Below are positions 44,371-56,700 of a stretch of DNA of 64,000 bases, piece after piece. Positions within the stretch are counted from its first letter, which is position 1; each line of letters starts with the position of its first letter. The stretch lies in contig CALNXK010000079.1 of the NCBI GenBank assembly GCA_942486035.1, forward strand, positions 440,001 through 504,000. The letters run 5' to 3'. The notes under the pieces are model-generated. The model searched no databases, had not been told where the DNA came from, and worked only from the letters and a program-made list of their open reading frames with translations. The position numbers and the translations under genes were made by a program. This DNA comes from Porites lobata. Taxonomy: Eukaryota > Cnidaria > Anthozoa > Scleractinia > Poritidae.

Positions 44371-44786
44371 GCATGGGGCGATCGTAATCGTGCAGTAGAC
44401 GTCACAGAAATGAACAAACCGAGGAGCTTTTGTTTTGTTTATTTTGATATTCTCGCAGTCGTTGATGGTTTGACACATACTACCCGGTGTGGAGACAGAG
44501 TTGCAGTTCCAGTACGGGGGAGCTGCCAATTTTATGACGTCAACAGCTTGCCCTGAACTTTCAACATATCTGATAATTGTTGCTAAGAGGTATTTTACGA
44601 TGTTTAACACGTCGTGGTTTACCCTTACCAGTGACACAAGGCTTTGATAACTTCTTAAAACTTTTTTGTAGTTTAAACTAGTCCGGAAATGAGCTGTGGA
44701 TTACGATCATTTAAAGGGTAAAATGACTATGAAAATAATGATGACCAGCTACGGCATTTAGATATTTAGGAGAGCAACATTATATT

Positions 44787-45002
44787 GATTTACACCAAAT
44801 TTACACCGTCCAAATTTGGTGCAAAAATTGCAAACTAAGGTTAAATAAAGGGCGAAGAAGGTAAATACGGCATTTTCCCTCAAATTTACAACCCCATGTA
44901 AACTGGCAGGGTTAAATGCGGTATTTACTTCTCTGCTTTTGATTTCCCCCTCGTTTGCACATTTTTGCACCCTATTTGGGCCAGAGTAAATTTGTATAAA
45001 TC
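44787..45002. mobile_element. Inverted-repeat MITE
   Basis: GATTTACACCAAATTTACAC at the left pairs with AGAGTAAATTTGTATAAATC at the right, and TTTGGTGCAAAAATTGCAAA with TTTGCACATTTTTGCACCC. No coding capacity. Confidence 0.5.
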
Positions 45003-45944
45003 GAACTTTTCGTGCAGTGATTTATTTACAGTTTGTCACCCGCGGAAGGCTGTTTAAGGGAAATGTTTCGTGCAGTTGTTAACGGTTGACTAAGTAAACA
45101 ACTTCTAAACGAAAGCAATGGAAGAAGTGATGACAAGTGGTTCTTGAAAAAATATATGCGCACTTTAATGGAAAGTATATATTGTCGAATATAAGATTTT
45201 TTATACACAGTAATTTTAAGTGCAAACCTATGTATGCTGCAACTTGCTTTAATTGCCTTTGGTGCCCGCATAAGAAATCATGAGCGCTTAACCCGAAAAA
45301 GGTGTAGTTTTCACTAAGACAGCTTTGTAAACAAAGGGCAAGATACACAAAAGCTAACGTTGGACGTAACTGCTAACATCTGGCATTGAAATAAAGAGTT
45401 TGACTCTGGAGAACTTCATAAGGTAGCTGCTATGTCCCACCTCCCCCCCAACCCCTCCAACAAGAGGACTGATCTGACCAGTTACAGATCACCAGAAAAA
45501 TCATGATAAAGCTCGGCTAGAAAGTTCAATTTATCGCGTTAACCATGTACAGTCAGAGTTTTATTAAGAAAAAATGTGTTAATGGTCATGTCACTAGCAT
45601 TCCTGGTACAGAGAAACAAATCTTGATTGACCCGACAGGATTCAACCTATGACATCCCAAACACCATGCGAGAATTCTATTAACCAAGCCAAGAAGAGAA
45701 CCACTTAGAGAGGGGGAAGCCACTATTTTAACTGGGTCCATATGCCACTCACGCCCTGCATACACGTACTGCTTGGTGATGGACTAAGAAAGATGGTAAA
45801 TATTAAAGTTCGTTTGTGTTTTGGGTAGTGAATCAGGGAGATGCACACGAAGGCGGGTCAGATCGAGGTGGACGGTCACAGCTTCCTGGGGCGAACATCA
45901 CCTACACGCCAATACGCACGCGCATATCTGAAATTGAGTCGAAG

Positions 45945-46236
45945 TAGCCTGAGAAAACAGCCGACGTTTGGCGACACTACCACTGGTTTCCCCGCCAAAT
46001 GACGTCTGAGAAACGAGTGCAGAAATTCCATACTAATGACCCGTCACTACCCATATCTGGGTAGTGCTTCTGATTGATCGTGCCGCGTGGGAATTTGATT
46101 CAACCAATCAGAAGCACTACCCAGATCTGGGTAGTGACGCGTCATCAGTATGGAATTTCTGCGCTCGTTTCTCAGACGTCATTTGGCGGTGAGACCAGTT
46201 GTAGAGTCGCCAAATGTTGGCTGTTTTCTCAGGCTA
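45945..46236. mobile_element. Palindromic MITE of about 290 bp
   Basis: Ends TAGCCTGAGAAAACAGCC and GGCTGTTTTCTCAGGCTA are perfect complements. Arms continue through CCAAATGACGTCTGAGAAAC and CACTACCCA.ATCTGGGTAG on both sides. The central ATTGATCGTGCCGCGTGGG is the loop. 46237-47960 shows no gene. Confidence 0.7.
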
Positions 46237-47960
46237 GTGTCTAAGCCGTTGAAAATAGAACGATACTGGCTATCTTCTCTGGCAATCTTTCTATGAGGGA
46301 GTCTGTGATTAAATGTTTCCACTTGAGCAGATTCTAAGCGCGAGCGTTTGCCTTTTCGTTCTATCGACTACTGATGTTTCACTACTTCGAGGCAAAATGA
46401 TTTTCTCTGCGTACACTACATGAAATGTTCTAGCTACGCCCCTGCCTTTGAATACAATCGAGAAATCAAGATTTTTCGTCTTTGCACACTATCGTTACAT
46501 ATATGATGACTGTGCTACCTTTATCGAAGACTACCGAGCTCAAAGTGTAACACAGTTCAAGAAACTATTTGTAACAAGTACGTAGCAACTTCGAGAGCAA
46601 ATGGACGAATGATATCAATTTTATTTTAAGTTTTTAGTTTGCATTTACAGAATGGATGAGATAAATGTGAAAAAGGAAAGAAACACGCTATATAGTATTT
46701 TAATTACTCAAAAGTGGTGAACGTTGACTGCATCATAGTAGTATAGTAGCCACCACTTTGGTCTCATTTTAGGGAAGGAATTTACTATCTTAATGTTCAC
46801 GAATAACTTGTACAGGAGTCTCATAAAGCGAAAGAAGAACTAAAAAATTAATGCTATATTGTTATGAATATTGAATGACTCCACAAGAAACCATATAATC
46901 GTAACAGCACCAGAGGGCGCGCGCTTGCAGGCAGCCAAACAAATTGTTTTCTCAAACAATTCATCTACGGAAGAATCCCATTAATACGGTCACTAATGAG
47001 TCCAAAACATTTGGCCGTGTTACTGAGGCAGGGTCAAATTTCATGACTTAAGGGTTGAAATGAAAAATACACCTGCACCATACAACGCATTCGCACTTCT
47101 TGAAGGAATGTTCTCTTTAATAAACAACCGGAAGTGTAGATATTGCGTACAGTTATTGTAAAAACTACTTTAGACTTTCCTTTCCTTTCCTTAGAAATTG
47201 GTTATTACACCGCCAAAAGCGCATTTCAAGTGTATTGTAGTCTAAAAACAATAAAAGAACAGGCTTAGCTTACTAAGTCAATGGAATTAACATGACAAAG
47301 GCATTTTAATTTTCTGATTTCGAATGAGTTGTCGTATTAACGCGGGGAAATTATAAAAGATTGTACTGCTAGAGATTTTAAAATGTGGCCGTTGGCGGTA
47401 TTAAAGGAGGGACAGGATTAACAAGGGATTTTTAAAAGAACATTTATGGCCGGTTTTGCCGGGCCAAGAAAAAGTGACCGTAATAAGGAGGTGATCGTAT
47501 TTCTGAGGAGGCTGTAAGCTGGGGTTGCACTGTAATAACAAGCTTTCTCGTTCTCATCGTGGGTACAAAATTGACTTACACACCACTTTCTACAGCCTCA
47601 ATTATGGTAAAAGTTGTCATACGGAACTTGTAAATCTAGAGAGTCAGCTTTGTATTAGTATTACTGGGACTACACAGCTAAAGAAACGTAAATTTCTTTG
47701 TCTCAAAGTAGACTTTTATTTAAGGACTCCGCAATTTCAATGTCCTCGCTTCGGAGAACCTAATGAATAGACAGTTAGTGGGACGAGCGGGTCGATGAAA
47801 GCATACGCATGCAATGTTCGTCAGAATTGTTTTATTTTTTGTCACATTCAGAATCCAACTTGTTGCAACACAAAACGAATAGATGGAAAAGCCGAGTATT
47901 CAAGAAGTGCATCGAATTATTGTCAATTGATTATCCACTTTTTGGACGTTTCGTTTAAGG

Positions 47961-48971
47961 CTAGGTTACCTCAGTAGGGTGAACTTTCTTCTCTTTAATC
48001 CTTGCGCAAAGGGTACGCGCAGTTTGCAACATAGTCTTAAATTCTCGCTTTATCACTCGATTCATATAACCGTACAGATATGGATTGATAACTCCGTTGA
48101 TATAATATAGTACTGACACCACATACTGTAACACCACAGGCGCTTCCAACCCTGAGTGAAAAGACCAGATATTTACAACCATATAGGGAGTCCATGATAT
48201 GAATAAAACACCAACTATGCAAGCGAGCGTCAGTGAAGTTTTGATGTCCGCCCGCAGGGCAGAGTGGGGCTTGCGCACACAATACTGTCCAGTTGCCTTG
48301 ATCGCTGATTCACCCGCTGATGATTCTGGCTCAAATGCTGAGTTCAGTTCTCGTTGCTGTAAAGCCTCGACTTCGCGCGCTATTTGTCTAGAATGACGTA
48401 ATGCTATTCGAAGAATACTAATGTAAATAAAAATGATAGACGCCAACGGTAAAAAGTACAAGGTGGCTAGTTTAAAATAGGTAAAGCTAACTGCTATGTT
48501 GTAGTCTGTATCGCACAGCCATAGGCCGGGAGTGTATTGGTAACGACTCCATCCTATAAGGGGAAAACCTGCTGTTATCAGGGCATATAGCCAAATGCAG
48601 ACGATGCTTGCTATTGTCCTGGTTTTTGTCACCCAGCCTTTGTATTTTAGAGGAACATTTATAGCAAGATATCTGTCCATGCTGACGGATGACAGCGTAA
48701 GCACCGACACAGTGCTTGATGCGTGCTGGAAGTAACCAATAATATCACATCCTGTCTTTCCAACGACGCTGGACTCCTGGATTAAGGAAGCGATGCCAAA
48801 TGGCAGCAGAAATATTCCCACCATGATATCATTTATAGCTAAATTGACCAGGAAGAGGTGGGAGGGTGAATGTAGCCGCCTCACGCGGTAAATTATGTAA
48901 CAAATTGTCGTGTTTCCGATTGCAGTGAGTATGATCATCAATGCAAAGACTACAACAAGTAGTGTCACCAT
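47961..48971 (-). CDS. Class A (rhodopsin-like) G protein-coupled receptor, orphan
   Basis: An intronless 336-residue ORF with seven hydrophobic spans at about 3-25, 38-60, 76-98, 117-139, 160-187, 246-268 and 276-300. Class A landmarks are present: N20 in TM1; LAIND in TM2 with D48 for the sodium-site Asp; C75 and C153 for the conserved disulphide; D99-R100-Y101; SWTP with W260 and P262 in TM6; and N296-P-Y-L-Y300. There is no Lys in TM7 at the opsin position, so it is not an opsin. The third intracellular loop (about 190-245) is charged. The short N-terminus begins right at TM1; an in-frame stop 21 bp upstream supports the start at 48971. Ligand unknown: it could be an amine, adenosine, melatonin or peptide receptor. 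Single-exon receptors of this kind are numerous in cnidarians. Confidence 0.88.
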   Translation of the reverse strand: MVTLLVVVFALMIILTAIGNTTICYIIYRVRRLHSPSHLFLVNLAINDIMVGIFLLPFGIASLIQESSVVGKTGCDIIGYFQHASSTVSVLTLSSVSMDRYLAINVPLKYKGWVTKTRTIASIVCIWLYALITAGFPLIGWSRYQYTPGLWLCDTDYNIAVSFTYFKLATLYFLPLASIIFIYISILRIALRHSRQIAREVEALQQRELNSAFEPESSAGESAIKATGQYCVRKPHSALRADIKTSLTLACIVGVLFISWTPYMVVNIWSFHSGLEAPVVLQYVVSVLYYINGVINPYLYGYMNRVIKREFKTMLQTARTLCARIKEKKVHPTEVT

Positions 48972-50115
48972 GGTGATGTTAGTCCTTTACGCATGTGCAT
49001 TTTCATCTCATCGAAACCGATTATGACAGTGTCTGTCACGAAGCTTGGATACCTGTTGACAGAAGAAAACATATTAACTTACACCGTTTACAGCAAAGGT
49101 TTTGTTTTGGGGAAATTTTAAGACTTTTTTCTTTCAATTGTAAAACTTCCGCGCTGCCTGCAGTTGCTTCTTAGAGGCAGAATACCTTGTCTGAAACTGA
49201 AGACCAAGCAAAGTATTCCTACAATCTTCTTATGGCCCTTTTAGTATTAAAACAGTCTTCACAATTCAAACACATTTCTTTGGTGTATTCTCTTTCAATT
49301 CATCTATTTAACTATTTCAGTGGCTTTTTGCGTCCATCAACGTAGTCTCAATCTAAAAGAAAACAACATGTAGCAGCGATCAGTCGACAAGCGTTTCCAG
49401 TTCTGCTTTTTTACTCTCGCCAAAGAAGGAAGAAAGGATAGGACACATCATAAGAAATAGGTACGGGGTAAGTGTTGTCTTGAAATCGCTTCAGTATATG
49501 TGGATGAGAAATGTACTCCGAAATACTGACTTGCGTAGAACGCCCTCCAGTCCCTCTTAAACCTGATCATTCAAGAATACTTTTTTGAGCATTTGCTCAC
49601 ATTTTATAAAAGTGGCTTAATATGGCCGAATTACCACGTGAAGAAATCCAAGGATGTGATTTGCTGAATTAAATTCAACGTAAATTGTTACTGACGTGCG
49701 TTAATCCCTGCTAAATCGAAAAAAAGTTGCATGATACGAAATGGACGCTGTGTCTTTCCTGCTTGTATACTGTGGCTGATTAAAGTTTCTCGTAACCGAT
49801 GCGTGATAGTTTTTCCGGCCTCAGTCTGAAACGCGTGAAAAGTAAACAATAAACGAAAGAGTGACGGACGTGGTCAAAGTATCTTGGGACATAAAACATC
49901 CGAACACAAATACCAGTCTATCGTGGAGTGATTTTGCAATGACTATCAGAGATCCGATTAACATTTGTAAAGAGGCCTTTATAGAAATTGTGTGTAATAA
50001 AACATAGCTTGGCTGAAGCGAACAAGTTCCTTTAAAAGCTCTAAGATAGTCGACTTCATGGGAGACAGAGCCTAAGCTCATTCCAAGCCCCAAGCCTTTT
50101 TTTTTTTTTCAGTTT
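48972..50115. other. No gene recognised
   Basis: AT-rich sequence upstream of the GPCR. It would hold its promoter and any 5' untranslated exons. No coding exon or named repeat could be supported. Confidence 0.5.
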
Positions 50116-50129
50116 TTGTTGTTCCTCGT

Positions 50130-50560
50130 GTGTGTGCCCAATAGCCCCAGGTGGAGGGTACTATGGGAATTGTTGGTGGGGGGTGTGCCGCCCAGCTCTC
50201 CGAATCCTGACCCTATTTCAGACCACAAAATGTCATTTTCCACACCCGTTTTCAGAGTTGGAGGTGGTCACAAAACGCAACATACGTGTTTACATTGAGA
50301 GAAATCATGTCATCATTGCTGAGATTAGAACGCCAACAAAAAGATTTCTTTCTTTCTTATTCACTAATAATATTTATAATTGAAACGACGAACACACTCA
50401 CACAGTATAGCCGTAGTTCCCTTGTAAATCATACCAGATTCCAGACCAAAATGAGCAAAGTCTATACTAGTTTACACATCAAAACTGCGCCAAAATATGC
50501 CCTTTGGGGCGGCATATACCTATATGGCCTATATAAGGCAGTACCCCACCCCCGGGCCAA
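50130..50560. repeat. Dispersed repeat with GGGGGGTGTGCCGCCCAG block
   Basis: TGGGGGGTGTGCCGCCCAGC, AATCCTGACCCTATTTCAGA and AAAATGTCATTTTCCACACC form an order I recognise from dispersed anthozoan repeats. The overlapping ORFs look non-genic. Confidence 0.35.
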
Positions 50561-51504
50561 TAGCTAGAGAAACGCAGAGAGAATAAGGATTTAAGCGAAA
50601 AAGAAGCCTTTCACCGCGATGAGATTAAAATTCGTGATATCAAGATTATTTCCATCCGGTCTCGTCCATTTGCGGCTGTGCATATATAATTCCACAGAAA
50701 GCCGATCGCAGTCCACGATACGCCATGAGTTAAGCGCTAAGCCATGAAAAGGTCTTACCTTACTTAGAAATTTCATCATCTCCTCACAAAACAATACAAA
50801 TTGCCTCTAAACTATAATCCAATCCGGCCTTAATCTAAAGGTTTAGCTTTACATCACTATTGTTAATTTATCTCTATGCACCTACTGGCGGATCTTAAAC
50901 AAAGTTTCGTATGGTGCAGCCAGTTTGGCGACTGATCTCATTAAAAACACTATGTTGCTGCCGAGAGTGTCATTGAAAGTCAATTTCTGAAGAAAATTGA
51001 AATTTTCGAATGAACCGGCTGTTTTTTTAAGGTCTTGCTTACATGTTTTCCAGTTTTACTTGGTTGAAGCAGAGGTGGCCAAAATTGTTGTAGAACTTTT
51101 CTTTGTTTGTGTGCAATCGTCCTAAGTAACCTACCCGATAAACTTGGAAGAAGATGGAAAAACGGAACACTTTTTCTTAATGATCTAAATTCCCAAATTA
51201 GCATATCTTTAATTCTGACAAGTAGAAAAGCATTACCTTTTTCAATTGAGCTACGATATTAAATTCCTTACAAAAGTAATTGAACTTGTTGTTATTCAGT
51301 GTACTGTTTTAGGTTATGAAATGCCCAAAATTAGACTCCATATGATTCAGTCCTGGTTCAATATACAGGAATACATATGGTAACCAGGTTTTGAAAACTC
51401 TTATTACGGGCGATGAATTGTTCGATCTTGAATCCTGAGTCTGTTGACTATAAATTTCATTTCGAAGTTTAAAGTTTTCACTGGGTATTTCAACATAATC
51501 TTAC

Positions 51505-51615
51505 CGTAGTGTTCGGATTGTCAGAATCTCCAGGCTCATAAAAATGTCTTGTTGTCTTCGTATAACACACATTATTAACCAACCAAGGCTGGCCACAGTT
51601 TGCTTTTAAAACCCA
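51505..51615 (-). other. Candidate coding exon, unassigned
   Basis: Minus strand: acceptor TTTTTCTCGGCAG precedes 37 open codons (WVLKANCGQPWLVNNVCYTK and a Pro/Asp/Asn-rich end), then a donor ACG-gtaaga. Phase is 0 at both ends. Two cysteines suggest an extracellular segment. No partner exon fits it by phase and no family is recognised. Confidence 0.25.
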
Positions 51616-52638
51616 CTGCCGAGAAAAAGAAATGAAAAGCTCATTGTTTATTGATACGCTATCCGCCTTGAAAGGCCTGAAAAACGGATCTCCAGTGGAG
51701 CTGTGTTGAGCGGTACAAGGACAATATAATATATTTTGATGATTGCCTATTGTTGGTAGTACAGCTCTTGTATGCAATAAAACAAACGTAAATTCACTAC
51801 ACGAAAAATGTTTTGGCATAAAACAATTTCATCACAACATAAGGAAATATGATTTAAAAGCTCAAGGAAGTATATAGCAGCTCTTGCATAATTGAAACCA
51901 GACTCAGTAATCGAGCTAGTCAGCACAAAATATTGTTTAAAATAATAGATTGTTTTTCAAATAGAAGATTCTCCATACTTGATCTAGAAATCTGTTGGGC
52001 AAAATATTAAAATGTATTTTACAAGCATTCAAAACGTCAGACTTATCTCCATTTGTCTCAAAATTTTCATTATTTTACTGCTGTATGTCTTATATTAGGG
52101 TACCCGAAGAAGAGCTGTCAGGTACCGGAAAATCGGAAATTGAAATGATTCAATCCACAATATATTTTCAAGATGGCTGCGTGTAGTAATCAAACAGCAA
52201 AACAAGAGATGACATATTATCGCCCTTCACAAAATTTGTGGAAAAGCTTCAGATCTTTGACGACTTTTTTGAGCAGCGCGTTCAGTCTCAATTTAGTATT
52301 ACCAATTTCTCTTTAGCCACAATGTTTTTTATGGCCTTTAAACTACTTTTTTTTCTTCTCAAGAAGAAAAATAATAAATTTGTTGTGTTTACATTTCCTG
52401 TAAGCAGGTGACGACACCTGGATATGCCCTTTCGAAGCAGAGGTGGTATTTATTAACATTGTGTTGTTTAATATCGAAACAACTTCCAGTTTTACTGCAC
52501 GTCATATGGACTTTTTGCTCTAACCCCTTGCGGTGAATATTAAAAAGCTTTTTACTCAAAATAACCAATTAATTGTATATTCTGTGGTGATGTTATTCTT
52601 TTGGACAAAAATGAAAGGATAGAAACTATTGCACTTAC

Positions 52639-52801
52639 AAAACGCGTCGGAGCAAATTTTTTTGAATTTACACTTTGCTAGGTTTTCCTTAATAGTTCTC
52701 TTGAAAGATTTCGTTAAGGCTTCACATGCTTTCGAAGAAACACCCTCATTGCTTAGGATACAACTGATTGCCAGTAAAATGTTCAGTGATGCACAAACCA
52801 A
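52639..52801 (-). other. Candidate secreted-protein exon, unassigned
   Basis: Minus strand: a hydrophobic stretch LNILLAISCILSNEGVSS resembles a signal peptide. It is followed by a Lys/Cys-rich segment and a strong donor (TTTT-gtaagt). There is no ATG; the frame begins with TTG after a weak acceptor, so the true start is unknown. Confidence 0.2.
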
Positions 52802-52998
52802 ACTAAATAACTGGCGAATTTTTCCTTTTTATTCAAAAGTACATTTGTGCTCAGTAAACAAAGCTAATTAGAACGTTTAGTTTTCAGTAGGGTTGAATAT
52901 GACATACAAGCCAAAAAAGAAAGGCTGCCAACTCAAGACACAAGAAACGTTTGCAATGCAGAATGTGAATGAAATGGAATAGAATAGTTAATTCTCAC

Positions 52999-53092
52999 CT
53001 ACTAGCATCACTTGATGAACTACTTGAAATGCACACCAAACGATCGCTTGTGTTAGAAACAAGATAATATCATAGATATGACTCAGCTTTCC
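52999..53092 (-). other. Candidate membrane-segment exon, unassigned
   Basis: Minus strand: acceptor TTTATAACAG, 31 open codons with a membrane-like run (IYDIILFLTQAIVWCAF), then donor GTAG-gtgaga. It ends in phase 1 and does not join the two other candidate exons nearby. Confidence 0.25.
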
Positions 53093-53570
53093 CTGTTATA
53101 AATTAAACAGTGAGGCAGGAGTCCTCTGGTTTGCACTGAGCTCCTAAGATAAAAACGCTTCAAGCCATAATTCAAAATAGGTACGAGATTAATGCTTACA
53201 TCAGGGATACGACCTTTTATCTGTAACCATGGAACATCTGTAATCGTGGTTTTATGATTGGTTGGTTTCAAGAGTAACCTGCTTAGATGGAAAATATCAC
53301 CAGAGCAGCACTTGAATAAAAACGCTATGCAAATTTTGGTTTGCGTAATTATGCAATTTTTTGGCTGCTTTTTGCTTCAATGTTCAAGATAACTTTTTCA
53401 AGGTTAGGTTTGACCACTCAATCACTCTATCAAAATTACAAGGGGCAGTCTTCGCCCCGTCTGTAACTGCAACGTGGCTAAATGGGCTGAGGTGTTGACA
53501 GATGCTTAAAAATTGATGCCCCTCGACAACCAGACCAGGGCCCGCGCACTATACTTAATAAAACTAAGTA

Positions 53571-53749
53571 CAGTGGAACCTCGATATAACAAACGGTCAA
53601 GGGGCTGCCAAAATATGTTCGTTATAACGAGGTTCGTTAACTTACATCGAGGTTCTTTATCAAATTGACATATATTTTACTATTACTAGAGTTTAAAAAA
53701 AGGCAGTTCGTTAAATCGAGGCTGACTTCGTTATATAGAGGTTCCATTG
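53571..53749. mobile_element. pogo/Tigger-like MITE with TA target duplication
   Basis: Ends CAGTGGAACCTCGATATAAC and GTTATATAGAGGTTCCATTG are inverted repeats. TA lies directly outside each end (53569-53570 and 53750-53751). The CAGTGGAACCTC terminus and TA duplication are typical of pogo-type Tc1/mariner derivatives. The 179-bp copy has no ORF. Confidence 0.8.
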
Positions 53750-53751
53750 TA

Positions 53752-56700
53752 ATATACATTTTCATATAAAAAGTATCTTTGCTGGAATAAGAATCTTCCA
53801 GCAATTAAATTTATCATTGGTCCGTTTCGATCCTAGATCTGATGCGTAGTAAGCCTTAAAACGCCTATCTTCTACAAAACTACACTTAGTCCTGGACTTC
53901 TGCGTTTTCAAACCAGCAAGGCTATGTAGCATATGCAACGATGCAGAAAGGAGTCTTTTTCGATGAAGGTTCCCTATTAAATCTGAAGACCACTCCACGG
54001 AACTACGGTTTCTTAAAACGAATTATATCGCAGGCTCAGTGATGATGTGGTCCATCTATTTTTATCTAAAACAACTATTTCGTCACTATATTATATTCTT
54101 TGTACTCGTAGGTATTCTTGTTTTGGGTCACCTGCTCGGTTATAGTTCTATGAACTATTTAGGTGTCCCAAACATATTTATTTCCTTTGAAGCTATTAAA
54201 CTGGCATTAATCGGCGCAGTAAAACTTGATTCCTGAAATACTTTGGATGCAACGTTGTGGCTTTATATTGGCCTTTATATAAAAGCTAAAGACGTCCAAA
54301 CTAAGAATCTCTTATGTAGCCTGAAATTGTTATATTATAAGTTCAAATGTAGCGCACATATAAACTGAAAAATCTTGCCTGATATAAAAAGTTCATATTT
54401 TGTTTTTGCGATGTCACAATTATTCTTGGTTCAATTTGACCTGCTTGAACGTTCCATTTAATCAGCAACAAGAACGCTCTTACAGCGGCCTTCAACCTCG
54501 CTTGCTTGGAGATTAGATCGAGAAATGTGGAGGCGATTAATTCTCCAAGAAACAGGACATAGTGGCTGAAGGTTTTTTACTCCTACTTTATCGGCGACGA
54601 TACTTTTTATTTGTTTCTGAACTGATTTAGTAAGCGTGTTAGCGACGACTGGAAATACGTCTGCGGTAGCAGGTTATACACGTGCATATATACACGAAAA
54701 TTCAAGGGCCTCAATTCCAGAGCAATTACATCATTGCTAGAGATTAAAAAAGTGACTTACAAGGCACGTCATTTCAATCATAGCCAAAAATAAATCGAAT
54801 GCTCATCACAAGACCCATTTTCATACAATGAAAGTTTAAAACACACGACCCGTCGCAGTTTTGCTAATTAAGATTCTTATTTTTTTTCGACCACTCAGTA
54901 GTGTTCACTTGTTCCGAAGTAATCTACGCTTTCAAGCGATAGAATTCGTGGACCGACACGTTTCGGAAAAGCTCAAAATTTCATCTTTCCTAAGCTTTCT
55001 TCGCAAAACATGCGTGGCTTCGATCCAGCCTCGTTGCTAGGGTTCTCTCCCACCCGTCCCTACGGAGCGAGCGAGAGAGAGAGACGCTGGTTGGGTCTGG
55101 TCACGTGGCTCCAGAACAAGATTAATTCGATCACGCAACGATTTTTAGTCCCCTCAGTCCCTTGAACGCCTGACACAATGAGCCCCTTCTGTGTCCTAAA
55201 TGCGATGAAAACCTCATTGCAGATTATGAGTCTCGCTGCTTACGCAAGCGAGACTAATAAATTGACTCTGGCAATAACTCACACCACAGGCATGTGCTGC
55301 TTGTTGCTGGGATACAGTCTTGAGCCCTGGCAAAAAAGCCGCGCGCTTTGTACAGCGGGTTATGACCATGTACGGATGCTCGCACTCGGAAAACCAGTTT
55401 GACGAGAGAAAACAAGATTGTCTAGTCCGAGCGTTCGGCCCACGGAGACTTCAATTTCAGGGAGAGCCTCCTTTTCTTAGGCTGGATTACCAGAAAAAAT
55501 GAGGCAAAATGGATTACCAGGCAAAATGAGCCCGCACTCAGGATCAAAGATCAGACCCGGGAGACGGCGGAAATCGAGCCTACCTTTTCTCAGCGATGTG
55601 AATTGATACAAAATATATTTCACCCCGTTACTCAGAGCCAACAGCCCATATAATTGTTGCCAACCAATCTACAAAGAAAGTCAATGAATGCCTTAATGTT
55701 GCACAGTCAAGAAGCTCTTGAGAAACGCGGTAAACATTTAATAAGTGCTAATGTGGGCTCCAGATCGAAATGAAATTAAATAAGGGATCTCGAGGTTGTA
55801 TTTTTTAAGAAAGGAGAATCAGAAAACCTTAGAAAAACCTCACGGTGCGAAAAAGACAGCCCACAACAAACTCAACCCACAAAAATGAACGCTTACTCGA
55901 AAGGAAAACAGGGCTTGGAGGCATGAGCTCTCATCCTTGCTGTGGTTAATGAGAAAGGCAGTAAGCACCGTTTGATTCAATTAAGAAGATCTCTTTTGCA
56001 ACTGCAAAAAAGGGTTCGATCCAGTTGACAAAACTTTTTCTCCAAAAGAGTCCCAAAATGACCAACCTCCTTGATGTCCTTGATGTCGTAAGTTAACCGT
56101 AATCATAAAAACTGTCAAACATTAACCTCTCTAAAGCTAATGTCGATGAGATATAGTTGGATATGACAATCTTATCTAAAAGTACTACGATGCGTGACAA
56201 GAATTTATGGATGACAGTGATGGTTAAATTAAATGCATCAGTTTTCACTTTTTGCCAAGGATATCTGTATCTATACAACCTAATTCATGAGCAATTCACT
56301 TAGTTTACAGAAAAAAAAAACAGTTCTTCCTAATTAACTCGTGATAACATCCAAAAACAAGGCCATCTCGGAATTTGTATTTTGGCTACAGTAGCACCAC
56401 GCGCGTTAGAAATTGAACGGAATCGTTTTAATTAAGCGTTCATTGAAATGAACTTAGAAATCTTCCTTCCGTTTCAAGAAAGATGGATTAGCATTATTTA
56501 CGACACAAAAAAATTGAAGAACGGCCAATGAACTAAGTTCACATAATTCTCTTTCAGGTAATTCATCTAATAACTAATCAATATTTTTTTTCTGAAAGTG
56601 ACAGCGAAAATGAATCACTGGCAAATGACAAAAACGCCCACAAGTTCTAACAGCTGCGGCAGTTTTCTAATTGTTTCAAAGTTTTGGCGTTGATATTTTT

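Noticed and set aside
47961..48971. Cnidarian opsin
   Set aside because: TM7 reads VSVLYYINGVINPYLY with no retinal-binding lysine.
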